DNA of 16,687 nucleotides. Source: Chloroflexota bacterium. GTDB taxonomy: Bacteria > Chloroflexota > Dehalococcoidia > Lucifugimonadales > Australimonadaceae. Below are positions 1 through 7,819 of this stretch, one piece after another. The stretch's first letter is position 1; each line of letters starts with the position of its first letter. The stretch spans positions 1 to 16,687 of the forward strand of contig JACZSI010000021.1 of NCBI GenBank assembly GCA_022574265.1. Reading direction: 5' to 3'. The notes beneath the pieces were generated by a model. That model searched no databases. It saw only the letters and a list, made by a program, of their open reading frames with translations, and was not told the DNA's origin. A program made the position numbers and the translations under genes.

Positions 1-136
1 CCTACCTAGGCGGCGCTGCGCGTGGTCGCGACGCCGCCGTTCCCGCCCGCGTCGCGGGCAGCCGATCCGCGAAATCGCGAACCAGACGCCACCGCAGACC
101 TGCTCCGCGGGGCGCATGGACGATGAAGGCGCAGCG

Positions 137-2617
137 ATGACGACCACCACACCACGCACAGAGATCGAGCCGTACGATCCGGGGTCGGTAGCACAGCGCT
201 GGCAACAGCGCTGGGAAGCCGACGGGCTGTACCGCACCCCGGACCATGTCGAAGGCCAGCAGAACTGGTACGCGCTCACGATGCTGCCGTATACCTCGGG
301 TGATCTCCACGTCGGTCACTGGTTCGCCATGGCGCCGTCCGACGTGCTGGCGCGTTTCAAGCGCATGCAGGGCTACAACGTGCTCTTCCCGATGGGCTTC
401 GACGCCTTCGGGCTGCCCGCGGAGAACGCCGCGATCGCGGGCGGCGTCCATCCGAAGGACTGGACCGACGCCAACATCGAGCGCATGCGCGGCCAGCTCA
501 AGCGCATGGGTGCGATGTTCGACTGGGAGCGCGAGATCAATAGCTCAGACCCCTCCTACTACCGCTGGACGCAGTGGTGGTTCCTCCAGCTCTACCGGCA
601 GGGGCTGGCGTACCGCGCCGAGGCGGCGGTGAACTGGTGTCCCTCGTGCAACACCGTGCTCGCCAACGAGCAGGTGATCGACGGCCATTGCGAGCGCTGC
701 CACACGGAGGTGGAGCAGCGCCAGATGGAGCAGTGGTTCTTCCGCATCACCGACTACGCCGAGCAACTGCTGGACAACGATCAACTGGAGTGGCCGGAAC
801 ACGTCAAACGCATGCAGCGCAACTGGATCGGCCGCTCCGAGGGCACGGAGGTCTCGTTCGCCCTCGAGACGCCCACCGCGGACGGCAGCGACGAGATCCG
901 CGTCTTCACCACGCGCCCGGACACGCTCTGCGGCGTCACCTTCATGGTGCTCGCGCCCGAGCACCCGCTGGTCTCGCAGATCACGACGGAGGAGCGGCGC
1001 GTCGAGGTGGAGGCGTACGTCGAGCAGGCGCGTCACACGACCGAGATCGAGCGGCAGGCGACCGACCGGCCGAAGACCGGCGTCTTCACCGGCGCCTACT
1101 CCGTCAACCGCCTGACCGGGGAGCGCGTGCCGATCTGGATCGCCGACTACGCCCTCGCGACCTACGGCACCGGCGCGGTCATGGGCGTGCCCGCCCACGA
1201 CCAGCGCGACTTCGAGCTCGCGGGCAAGTTCGGCCTCGAGATCCGCGTGGTCGTCGCGCCGCCGGGCTGGGACGGCAAGCCGCTGTCCGAGGCGTACCTC
1301 GGGCGCGATGGCTCGCAGGTGAGCTCGGGGCGCTTCGACGGCATGCCGAACGCCGAGGGCTACGAGGCCATCGCGGACCACATCGTGGCGCAGGGGTGGG
1401 GCGAGCGCAGAGTCACCTACCGCATGCGCGACTGGCTGATCTCCCGCCAGCGCTACTGGGGCACGCCGATCCCGATCCTCTACTGCGACGACTGCGGCAC
1501 GCAGCCGGTGCCCGAGGACCAGCTGCCGGTCGTGCTACCGGAGGACGCGGAGTTCAAGCCGACCGGCGATTCGCCGCTCAAGCGGCACGCGGGCTTCCTC
1601 AACACGACGTGCCCTCAGTGCGGCGGCCCGGCGACCCGCGAGACCGACACGATGGACACGTTCGTGGACTCGTCGTGGTACTTCTTACGCTACGTAAGCC
1701 CGCACGACGACGAGGCCCCCTTCGACGCCGAGAAGGCGAAGCTCTGGGGCCCGGTCGACCAGTACACCGGCGGCGCCGAGCACGCGGTGATGCACCTGCT
1801 CTACGCCCGCTTCTTCGTCAAGATGATGCGCGACCTGGGGCTCGTCGACCACGGGGAGCCGTTCCTGCGGCTCTTCAACCAGGGCATCGTGCTCTCGGAG
1901 CACACGAAGATGAGCAAGAGCCGCGGCAACGTGGTCGCGCCCGACGCCTACGTGAGCGAGCTCGGCGCGGACGTCGTCCGGCTCTACCTGATGTTCATGG
2001 GGCCCTGGGAGGGCGGCGGCGACTGGAGCGACGCCGGGATCAACGGCATCGCCCGCTGGATGAACCGCGCGTGGGACCTCGCCACGAGCCCGGCCGACGC
2101 CCTGCCCGCTGCCGACGGCCCCGCCGACCGCGATATGACTCGGCGCATGCACCAGACGATCCGGCGCGTCACCACGGACATCGAGCGCTTCAAGTACAAC
2201 ACGGCGCTGGCGGCGATGATGGAGCTGACGAACGACATGGCCCCGGCGTTCGAGGCCCGGTCGGTCTCGCAGCCCGTCTGGGCGGAGACCGTCCGCAGGC
2301 TGCTCCTGCTGCTCGCGCCGATGGCCCCGCACGTCACCGAGGAGCTGTGGGAGCGCACCGGCAACCCCTACAGCATCCACGCGCAGCCGCTGCCCGCCTG
2401 GGACGACGCGCTCGCCGCCGTCGATGAAGCGACGCTGGTCGTGCAGGTCAACGGCAAGGTGCGCGAGCGCATCGCCGTGCCGGCCGACATCAGCGAGGCC
2501 GACGCCAAGCAGCAGGCCCTCGCCAGCGAGCGCGTCCGCGCCTACACCGACGGCCACGACGTCACCAAGGTCGTCTTCGTGCCCGGCCGCCACCTCGTCA
2601 GCGTGGTCGTGAAGTAG
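137..2617 (+). CDS. leuS: Leucyl-tRNA synthetase (LeuRS), cytoplasmic class Ia
   Basis: Charges tRNA-Leu with leucine using ATP. The 826-aa product is the usual length for bacterial LeuRS. Residues 58-61 (HVGH) are the class I HIGH signature and 591-595 (KMSKS) the second ATP-binding signature. A CPSC (168-171) and CERC (185-188) pair looks like a zinc site. The CP1 editing domain is shown by TTRPDT (258-263) and GTGAVMGVPAHD (344-355). The anticodon-binding and C-terminal tRNA-contact domains follow, ending in a VNGKVRERI-type segment. An in-frame ATG at 116 would add seven residues, but the ATG at 137 has GAAGG about 7 nt upstream and gives the typical N-terminus, so I prefer it. The gene precedes an unrelated two-gene cassette by 27 nt on the same strand. 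Its own promoter lies in or beyond the first 136 bases, where I see no T-box. Confidence 0.97.
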   Translation: MTTTTPRTEIEPYDPGSVAQRWQQRWEADGLYRTPDHVEGQQNWYALTMLPYTSGDLHVGHWFAMAPSDVLARFKRMQGYNVLFPMGFDAFGLPAENAAIAGGVHPKDWTDANIERMRGQLKRMGAMFDWEREINSSDPSYYRWTQWWFLQLYRQGLAYRAEAAVNWCPSCNTVLANEQVIDGHCERCHTEVEQRQMEQWFFRITDYAEQLLDNDQLEWPEHVKRMQRNWIGRSEGTEVSFALETPTADGSDEIRVFTTRPDTLCGVTFMVLAPEHPLVSQITTEERRVEVEAYVEQARHTTEIERQATDRPKTGVFTGAYSVNRLTGERVPIWIADYALATYGTGAVMGVPAHDQRDFELAGKFGLEIRVVVAPPGWDGKPLSEAYLGRDGSQVSSGRFDGMPNAEGYEAIADHIVAQGWGERRVTYRMRDWLISRQRYWGTPIPILYCDDCGTQPVPEDQLPVVLPEDAEFKPTGDSPLKRHAGFLNTTCPQCGGPATRETDTMDTFVDSSWYFLRYVSPHDDEAPFDAEKAKLWGPVDQYTGGAEHAVMHLLYARFFVKMMRDLGLVDHGEPFLRLFNQGIVLSEHTKMSKSRGNVVAPDAYVSELGADVVRLYLMFMGPWEGGGDWSDAGINGIARWMNRAWDLATSPADALPAADGPADRDMTRRMHQTIRRVTTDIERFKYNTALAAMMELTNDMAPAFEARSVSQPVWAETVRRLLLLLAPMAPHVTEELWERTGNPYSIHAQPLPAWDDALAAVDEATLVVQVNGKVRERIAVPADISEADAKQQALASERVRAYTDGHDVTKVVFVPGRHLVSVVVK

Positions 2618-2644
2618 CCGAGAAACGTGGCCCGGAGGTTCGCT

Positions 2645-2992
2645 ATGGCGGAGGGGAATGAGCAATCTTGGCGTGAGCGAGGGCGGGAAGCCGCTCGTCG
2701 AGCGACTGAGCCCCTAGCCACGGCGGCTGACGCCATATCGGGGCGAGGCATTGAAAAAGAGGTTGCTCAGTACTCCGAAGTATTTACCCAAGTGGCTCTC
2801 GGGCTTCACGAAGACCTGACGGCGGCCACCAGACAGATCGGCGAGCTGGAATCAGCCGTAGCCGAGCTGAGGACCACACAGACGTCGCGGGATCGATCCA
2901 TGTCCCGGCTGACGAAGATCTACGTTGTCGCGATGGGCGCGCTGGCCATCGCGATCACAGCACTCGGCGTGGGGATATGGGCACTGATCTAG
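2645..2992 (+). CDS. Small coiled-coil protein with C-terminal membrane anchor, family not recognised
   Basis: The product is 115 aa. Residues 1-40 are polar and Arg/Ala/Glu-rich. About 45-90 form a probable amphipathic coiled coil. Residues 92-115 are one uninterrupted hydrophobic stretch running to the last residue, so it is probably a tail-anchored inner-membrane protein with its N-terminal part in the cytoplasm. The ATG at 2645 is chosen because GGAGG (2634-2638) lies 6 nt upstream; a GTG at 2627 in the same frame lacks such a site. It ends inside the next gene (16-nt overlap), so the two are probably translationally coupled and work together. Base composition is lower than in leuS: I count 32 G+C in 60 at 2761-2820 against 44 in 60 at 1741-1800, which hints at acquisition. 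Function is unknown. A partner, regulator or membrane tether for the downstream nuclease-like protein is inference only. Confidence 0.75.
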   Translation: MAEGNEQSWRERGREAARRATEPLATAADAISGRGIEKEVAQYSEVFTQVALGLHEDLTAATRQIGELESAVAELRTTQTSRDRSMSRLTKIYVVAMGALAIAITALGVGIWALI

Positions 2993-3948
2993 ACGAAGTA
3001 CGCAACCACTACGTGGACCTGTATGGCGACGCCGTTCGCTCGGCAGACCGGCTGCAGGAGCTGCACGACGAATACGCACGGCGCTCCGAGGCTTCGCTGC
3101 TTGACGCGATCACCGCTACAGCGGCGATCGACGCCTTCTTTCTGAGCGACCAGATAGACCTAGGGCAGGTCACGCCGCAGATGCGAAGGGCGTTTGCTCT
3201 AGCTTTCCCCAACAAGTCGCTCAGTGACCTAAACGATCTGTCGCCCGAATCCGCGAAGGGTTGGCGGGCCGCGTGGAAAGGGAAATTCTTTGAGGTGGTG
3301 GTCGAGGATAGGCTCAACGCGGGAGAGCAAGTCGGTGATCTCCGCCTTGGGCTTGGTCAAATGGCGCGGCTCGCCGACAGCCCCACCCAACCCGGGTTTG
3401 ACCTCGAAATCGTCAACAGTGACAGGAACATCGCCGAACGGCTACAACTGAAAGCAACGGATAGCCTCCGCTATGTCAAGGAAGCGTTAGAGAAGTATCC
3501 GGACATAAGAGTCCTTGCCAACGAGGAAGCGGCAAGCGACCACATCGACGCCATTCTTACCAGCGGCATCAGGGGCGAGGCTATTGAAGGACAGCTTGCG
3601 GCGCCCTTGGCGGACTTGCTCGACAGCCCCGTAGGAGAGTTGTTCGAGAACATCGCACCAGGTTTGCCGTTTGTACTGATCGCCATCACGGAGGGAGCCC
3701 CCGTCCTGATGGGTCGCCAGACCTTTCAGCAAGCAGTGGAGCGTGCTGTGCGGCGTGGTACAAGGACGGGGGCCGCGATTGGCGCTGCTGCTCTAGCTGC
3801 TCTCGCCGGCGCAGGCGTGCTGAGCCTCCCGGTTGTGCTCTTAACCCGGTTGGGCATGGATCGGCACCAGATAGGCTCCGGCTTGGTTCGGAAGCTTCGC
3901 TCAGACCGTGCACAGCTTGAATCGCTACAGGCTCGACCCGCTTGTTGA
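2977..3948 (+). CDS. Putative PD-(D/E)XK-like nuclease-fold protein with hydrophobic C-terminal segment
   Basis: The product is 323 aa and I do not recognise its family by name. Residues 1-60 look helical, with a possible short coiled coil. The middle region carries a pattern typical of restriction-endonuclease-like folds: Glu106 (in WKGKFFEVVVE), then Asp142 in GFDLE, then Gln157-Leu-Lys159 in ERLQLKAT, spaced as the E...D...(E/Q)xK catalytic series. Residues about 224-238 are hydrophobic, and about 265-290 form a Gly/Ala-rich hydrophobic segment that could insert in a membrane. A basic tail follows. It starts within the preceding small membrane-protein gene (16-nt overlap) and is convergent with tyrS, 19 nt away. 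Reduced GC and placement between two synthetase genes suggest an inserted accessory cassette. DNA cleavage is inferred from motif spacing alone. An alternative is a non-catalytic nuclease-fold protein that binds nucleic acid or a protein partner. Confidence 0.8.
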   Translation: MGTDLDEVRNHYVDLYGDAVRSADRLQELHDEYARRSEASLLDAITATAAIDAFFLSDQIDLGQVTPQMRRAFALAFPNKSLSDLNDLSPESAKGWRAAWKGKFFEVVVEDRLNAGEQVGDLRLGLGQMARLADSPTQPGFDLEIVNSDRNIAERLQLKATDSLRYVKEALEKYPDIRVLANEEAASDHIDAILTSGIRGEAIEGQLAAPLADLLDSPVGELFENIAPGLPFVLIAITEGAPVLMGRQTFQQAVERAVRRGTRTGAAIGAAALAALAGAGVLSLPVVLLTRLGMDRHQIGSGLVRKLRSDRAQLESLQARPAC

Positions 3949-3967
3949 GCGCGGGGCCCTAGCCCGC

Positions 3968-5200
3968 TTAGCCCTTCACCACCCGGAAGAAGCGGCGGCG
4001 CCCCACCTTGACGACCGCGCCGTACGCCACCGGCGCCTCGCGCTCCCGCAGCGTCTGCCCGCCCACCTCGACCGCGCCCTGGCTGAGCAGCCGCGCCGCC
4101 TGGGCCACGCTCGGCGCCATGCCGTTCGCGGCGAGGAAGCGGGGCAGGTCCAGCTTCGCCTCCCCGGCCCCAACGCCCAGCACGCCGGCGTCGCCCTCGC
4201 GGACCACGATGGAAGGCACCTCCGCCGGCGCCTCCCCGCCCTGCACCACGCGCTCGAACCCAGCTTGGGCGTCCGCCGCCGCTCCCGGCGAGTGGAACCA
4301 CGAGACCATCTCGACGCCGAGGCGCTTCTTCAGATCGAGCGCGCCGGCGCCACCCGCCTCGACCGCCGAGCGGATGGCCGGGAGCTCGTCGTCGGGCGCG
4401 TCCGTCAGCAGCTCGAAGTAGAGCGGGACGACGTCGTCCGGCAGCGAGAGGATCTTGCCGAACATGTCGGCGGGGTTGTCCGTGAGCGCGATGTAGTTGC
4501 CGAGCGACTTGCCCATGCGCCGCACGCCGTCGGTGCCCGGTAGGATGGGCATGAGGAAGACGCATTGGGGGCGCTGGCCCATGCGTTGCTGGAGCTCGCG
4601 GCCGACCAGCAGGTTGAACTTCTGGTCCGTGCCGCCGAACTCGACGTCCGCCTCGATCGCCACCGAGTCGTACGCCTGGAGCAGCGGGTACAGCATCTCG
4701 GTCACGGCGATCGGATTCTGGTCCGCATAGCGCTTGGCGAAATCGTCCCGGTGCAGGAACTGGTTGACCGTGAACTTGGACGTCAGCTGGATCACGTCGG
4801 CGAGCGTGAAGCTGCCGAACCACTCGCTCTGGTAGACAGCCCTCGTCCGCTCCGGGTCGACGACCTTGTAGAACTGCTGCATGTACGTCTCGGCGTTGTC
4901 CTTCACCTCGTCGGCGGAGAGCATCGTGCGCGTGTCGGACTGGCCCGACGGGTCGCCGATCTGCGCGGTCCAGTCGCCCACGATCAGGATGAGCTCGTGG
5001 CCGAGGTCTTGGAGCTGGCGGAGCTTGCGGAGGCCGACGACGTGGCCGAGGTGCAGGTCGGGCCGCGAGGGGTCGAAGCCCATCTTGAGCTTGAGCGGCT
5101 TGCCCTCCTCGAGCCGGGCGATGAACTCGGCCTCGGGGATGATCTCGGCGACACCCCGCCGCGTGATCTTGTGCAGCAGTTCGGGGTCGAGCTTGGCCAT
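3968..5200 (-). CDS. tyrS: Tyrosyl-tRNA synthetase (TyrRS)
   Basis: Charges tRNA-Tyr with tyrosine. The 410-aa product has the class I HIGH motif as HLGH (50-53), the TyrRS-typical stretches GDWTAQIGDPSG (75-86) and FGGTDQKFN (188-196), and the KMSKS loop as RMGKS (228-232). The C-terminal part from about 340 is an S4 RNA-binding domain, ending in a GAVVKVGRRRFFRV-type strand. Length and motifs fit the TyrZ-like bacterial subgroup rather than the E. coli TyrS subgroup, which has KFGKT. The start ATG lies 4 nt after the ribF stop, so it is very probably co-transcribed with ribF and the aromatic genes upstream. It is the last gene of the leftward block. A weak 5-bp GC hairpin without a T-run lies just beyond its stop. 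No T-box is seen in front of it. Confidence 0.96.
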   Translation of the reverse strand: MAKLDPELLHKITRRGVAEIIPEAEFIARLEEGKPLKLKMGFDPSRPDLHLGHVVGLRKLRQLQDLGHELILIVGDWTAQIGDPSGQSDTRTMLSADEVKDNAETYMQQFYKVVDPERTRAVYQSEWFGSFTLADVIQLTSKFTVNQFLHRDDFAKRYADQNPIAVTEMLYPLLQAYDSVAIEADVEFGGTDQKFNLLVGRELQQRMGQRPQCVFLMPILPGTDGVRRMGKSLGNYIALTDNPADMFGKILSLPDDVVPLYFELLTDAPDDELPAIRSAVEAGGAGALDLKKRLGVEMVSWFHSPGAAADAQAGFERVVQGGEAPAEVPSIVVREGDAGVLGVGAGEAKLDLPRFLAANGMAPSVAQAARLLSQGAVEVGGQTLREREAPVAYGAVVKVGRRRFFRVVKG

Positions 5201-5204
5201 GGCG

Positions 5205-6158
5205 TTAGGCCCGGGAGGCGGACGCGGCCGCCTGCGCGAGCGCCACGCGCGTCGCCTCGACGTCGCGGCGCATCTGCGCGACGAGCGCGTCCACCTCCGC
5301 GAACCGCTCCTGGTCGCGCAGCCGCTTCACGAACTCGATGCGCACGTGCCGTCCGTACAGGTCGCCGGCGAAGTCCAGGACGAACGCCTCGACGACGCGC
5401 GGGCCATCTTCGTGGAACGTCGGCTTGATGCCGATGCTCGTCGCCGCGGGATAGCGCTCGCCGTCGGCATCGAGCCACGTGGCATAGATGCCGTCCGCGG
5501 GGAGGGCCTGGAGCGGGCCCACGCCGAGGTTCGCCGTCGGGAAGCCCAACAAACCCTCGCCACGGCCCTCGCCTTCGACCACCGGGCCGTCGAGCGCGAA
5601 GGGGCGGCCGAGCAGGCGCTGAGCGCCCTCGATGTCGCCGGCGCTGAGTGCCTGGCGGACCGCGGTGCTGCGCACCGGCGCGCCGTCCAGGACGAACGCG
5701 TCGGCCGTCCGGACGGTGTACCCGAGCTTCTCGCCGAGCGAGGCCAGCACGGGCAGCGTGCCCTCGCGGTCGTGGCCCAGCGCGAAGTCGGGCCCGGCCA
5801 CGAAGTGGCGCAGCCCGACGCAGTCGCACAGCGCGCGCATGAACTCCTCGGCCGTCCGCAGCGAGAGCTCTTTCGTGAAGGTGACCGGGATGACGTGCTC
5901 GATGCCCGCTGAGCGCAGGAGCGCGAGCCGCTCCCGCAGCGACGAGATGAGCACGAGCGGGACCTGCGGCCGGAGGACAGAGATGGGGTGGTTGGAGAGC
6001 GTCACGATGACCGGCGTGAGCCCGCGCTCGCGGGCGTCGTCGCGGAGCTGGCGCATGAGGTGCAGGTGGCCGAGGTGGACGCCGTCGAAGACGCCGAACG
6101 TCACCGCGGCCAGGCCGTCGGGCCGTCCTGCCTCAAGCTCCGCGCAGAGGTCAGCCAC
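5205..6158 (-). CDS. ribF: Bifunctional riboflavin kinase / FAD synthetase (FMN adenylyltransferase)
   Basis: Phosphorylates riboflavin to FMN and adenylates FMN to FAD in the cytoplasm. The product is 317 aa, normal for the family. The N-terminal nucleotidyltransferase half has FGVFDGVHLGH (21-31) and STAVRQAL (164-171). The C-terminal flavokinase half has GFPTAN (205-210), the PTAN ATP-binding motif, and a catalytic Glu257 in VVEAFVLDF, followed by LYG and a final helix. The start is a GTG at 6158, 9 nt after the stop of the DAHP synthase gene. The site in front of it (GACGGGCG) is only a modest Shine-Dalgarno match, but the distance to the FDGVHLGH motif fits the family. Its link to aromatic genes is probably just operon sharing. 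Confidence 0.96.
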   Translation of the reverse strand: MADLCAELEAGRPDGLAAVTFGVFDGVHLGHLHLMRQLRDDARERGLTPVIVTLSNHPISVLRPQVPLVLISSLRERLALLRSAGIEHVIPVTFTKELSLRTAEEFMRALCDCVGLRHFVAGPDFALGHDREGTLPVLASLGEKLGYTVRTADAFVLDGAPVRSTAVRQALSAGDIEGAQRLLGRPFALDGPVVEGEGRGEGLLGFPTANLGVGPLQALPADGIYATWLDADGERYPAATSIGIKPTFHEDGPRVVEAFVLDFAGDLYGRHVRIEFVKRLRDQERFAEVDALVAQMRRDVEATRVALAQAAASASRA

Positions 6159-6167
6159 GCGCGCCCG

Positions 6168-6962
6168 TCACGACACCGGCTGGAGGCTCAGGGCCTCGTG
6201 CGCCTCGGTCAGCAGGGCGTCGGTCTCGTCCCAGCTGATGCACGCGTCGGTGACGGAGACGCCGTAGCGGAGCTTGGATGGGTCGTCTCCCAGGTCCTGG
6301 CGTCCGTCGAAGAGGTTGCTCTCGACCATGAGGCCCACGAGGTTGCCGTCGCCGCCCACGCGCTGCCCCACGACGTCGCGGAAGGCGATGGCCTGGCGCC
6401 GGTGGTCCTTCTCGGAATTCGCGTGGCTGCAGTCCACCATGAGCCGCGGCGGGAGGCCGGCGCCGATGAGCTGCTGCTGCACGGCCGCGACGGTCTCCGA
6501 CGCGTAGTTCGTGCCGCCGACGCCGCCGCGCAGGATGAGGTGGCCGTAGGCGTTGCCGGTGGTCTGCACGACGCAGGTGCGTCCCTCGACGTCGATGCCG
6601 AGAAAGGCATGTGGCGCGCGCGCCGTGCTCATCGCGTCCACGGCGATCTGCGAGTTGCCGTCGGTGCCGTTCTTGAAGCCGACCGGCATGCTCAGGCCGC
6701 TGGCCATCTCGCGGTGCATCTGACTCTCGGTCGTGCGCGCGCCGATCGCCGCCCAGGACACGAGGTCCGCGATGTACTGGGGCACGATCGGGTCGAGGAA
6801 CTCGGTGCCGGCGAGCAGCCCTCGCTCGGCGAGCTGCAGCAGGAGCTTGCGCGCTCGGTAGAGCCCATCGGAAACGTCGAATGAGCCGTCCAGGTTGGGG
6901 TCGTTGATGAAGCCCTTCCAGCCGAGCACGGTCCGTGGCTTCTCGAAGTAGACGCGCATCAC
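6168..6962 (-). CDS. C-terminal (beta/alpha)8 portion of the broken DAHP synthase
   Basis: This is the longest intact piece of the disrupted gene: 264 aa from a GTG that immediately precedes the Met of MRVYFEKPRT. It holds the phosphate- and substrate-contacting segments GARTTESQ and FKNGTDG and three of the four expected metal ligands, but lacks the GPCSIHD strand with Cys61. The GTG is almost certainly an internal Val codon rather than a natural start: the same frame continues upstream through AERLADRILI, which still matches the family. A stand-alone active enzyme is unlikely. It is listed because automatic gene callers would report it as a gene. Confidence 0.4.
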   Translation of the reverse strand: MMRVYFEKPRTVLGWKGFINDPNLDGSFDVSDGLYRARKLLLQLAERGLLAGTEFLDPIVPQYIADLVSWAAIGARTTESQMHREMASGLSMPVGFKNGTDGNSQIAVDAMSTARAPHAFLGIDVEGRTCVVQTTGNAYGHLILRGGVGGTNYASETVAAVQQQLIGAGLPPRLMVDCSHANSEKDHRRQAIAFRDVVGQRVGGDGNLVGLMVESNLFDGRQDLGDDPSKLRYGVSVTDACISWDETDALLTEAHEALSLQPVS

Positions 6963-7227
6963 GATGAGGATGCGGTCGGCAAGGCGCTCGGCGAGCGAGC
7001 AGGCGGTCGGCGTACTCGAGCGCCGCCTTCTCGTCGTGGATCGAGCAGGGGCCGACGATGACCAGCATGCGCGGGTCGTCGCCCCCCAGGATGCGCTCGA
7101 CGGCCTTGCGGCCTTCCACGACGGTCTCGGCGGCGGACGGCGTCAACGGAGCCTGACGCTGGAGCGCCTGCGGGGCGATCAGCGGTTCGATCTTTGAGAT
7201 ATTCACATCATGTACGGACTGCGCCAC
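6168..7227 (-). pseudogene. aroG: Class I DAHP synthase (3-deoxy-7-phosphoheptulonate synthase), frame broken near 6993
   Basis: DAHP synthase condenses phosphoenolpyruvate and erythrose 4-phosphate, the first shikimate-pathway step. Two frames together encode a full AroF/G/H-type enzyme. Positions 7227-6994 give residues 1-78, including VGPCSIHD with Cys61 at the same position as the metal-binding Cys61 of E. coli AroG. Positions 6992-6168 give the rest from AERLADRILIV onward, with MRVYFEKPRT, GARTTESQ, FKNGTDG, and the metal ligands His in CSHANS, Glu in MVESNL and Asp in VTDACI. Joined with one restored residue the protein is about 353 aa, close to E. coli AroG. At 6991-7000 the coding strand reads CTCGCTCGCC where the family expects one more codon, so two bases are missing (or one is extra). 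Start is a GTG with AAGGGG upstream. This is either a true frameshift or an assembly/sequencing error; no slippery site was recognised. Confidence 0.85.
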
Positions 7228-7302
7228 GACGCATTCCCCTTTCGATTCGTTCTGTTGCGGGCCAGTGGTAGGTCGGGGAGAACGGAAAGGGGGCTAGCGA
7301 TA

Positions 7303-7332
7303 CGTATACCGAGCGCTCCCCCGCCGCGTAAA
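7303..7332 (-). promoter_or_regulatory. Candidate sigma-70-type promoter in front of the DAHP synthase gene
   Basis: On the minus strand TTTACG (7332-7327) is followed after 18 nt by TATACG (7308-7303), each four of six matches to -35 and -10. It sits in the 194-nt gap between aroH and the DAHP synthase gene, the widest gap in the leftward block, and would leave a leader of roughly 70 nt. The -10 area contains the 8-bp palindrome ATACGTAT (7300-7307), a possible regulator site. Apart from the SD sequence of the DAHP synthase gene nothing else was recognised in the gap. Confidence 0.35.
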
Positions 7333-7421
7333 CAGGGGGGAAAGCCGGGCGCCGCTGAATGCCCACGGTCCACGGGCGCGGGGGCCGCGCTCGATGGTGA
7401 AGTTGATGTGGTATGAAGCGT

Positions 7422-7796
7422 TCATCTGCTGGTTGATCCACGGCTGCGGAGCTGCTTGGCGCCCTTCAGGTAGACGTGGACCAGCTCCTCTTTGCTCTTG
7501 TCGGTGTTCACCAGGAGCATGGCTCGGATGACCGACGGGGTCGCGTCCGGGACCGGCACCTCTTGCGACGTCATCAGCGCCGTGTGCTCCCAGCCCAGCC
7601 GCACCCGGGCGGCGACCGCCGGGAACTCGGCGTTCAGGTCTACCGTTGTCGTAAAGAATACCGCAGCGACGTCGCTTTCATCAATGCCGTTGGCCGCCAC
7701 CATCTCGCGGAGGAGCTCCTCCGTGGCGTCGACGATGGCGTCGGCTGTATTGGCGTCCGCAGTGGTCGCGCCCCGCAGTCCTAGGCAGTGGCTCAT
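7422..7796 (-). CDS. aroH: Monofunctional chorismate mutase, AroH class
   Basis: Converts chorismate to prephenate, the branch point toward Phe and Tyr. The 124-aa product has the length and pattern of the Bacillus subtilis-type trimeric AroH fold rather than the helical AroQ fold. The known active-site residues of the B. subtilis enzyme all appear with a shift of one: Arg8 (in LRGATT), Glu79 (in SQEVPV), Arg91 (in VIRAMLLVNT), Tyr109 (in HVYLKGA) and Arg117. It starts at an ATG 23 nt after the trpA stop, with GGGA upstream, and so is probably in one transcript with trpA. The DAHP synthase gene follows after 194 nt. The chemistry fits an aromatic amino-acid cluster. Confidence 0.95.
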   Translation of the reverse strand: MSHCLGLRGATTADANTADAIVDATEELLREMVAANGIDESDVAAVFFTTTVDLNAEFPAVAARVRLGWEHTALMTSQEVPVPDATPSVIRAMLLVNTDKSKEELVHVYLKGAKQLRSRGSTSR

Positions 7797-7819
7797 ACCG
7801 CGTCCCAGCGGAAAAGGGG

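Noticed and set aside
1..136. Possible T-box or other leader in front of leuS
   Set aside because: No T-box consensus, terminator or specifier-loop motif is present in these bases.
574..2427. 617-codon open frame on the plus strand inside leuS
   Set aside because: Arg/Ala/Gly-rich out-of-frame reading of leuS, which has all LeuRS motifs in the proper frame.
1685..2665. 326-codon minus-strand open frame opposite the leuS 3' half
   Set aside because: Repetitive Val/Gly/Leu/His composition typical of antisense frames, with no supporting start site or domain.
3951..3967. GCGGG/CCCGC hairpin between the unknown nuclease-like gene and tyrS
   Set aside because: Only 5 bp of stem and no T-run on either strand, too weak to call a bidirectional terminator.
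6985..7005. Programmed ribosomal frameshifting as explanation of the split DAHP synthase
   Set aside because: No heptameric slippery sequence, and I know of no recoding in this enzyme family; mutation or sequence error is simpler.
7208..7441. Small open frames on both strands in the aroH-DAHP synthase gap
   Set aside because: No convincing SD sequence and no family resemblance; they overlap the candidate promoter.
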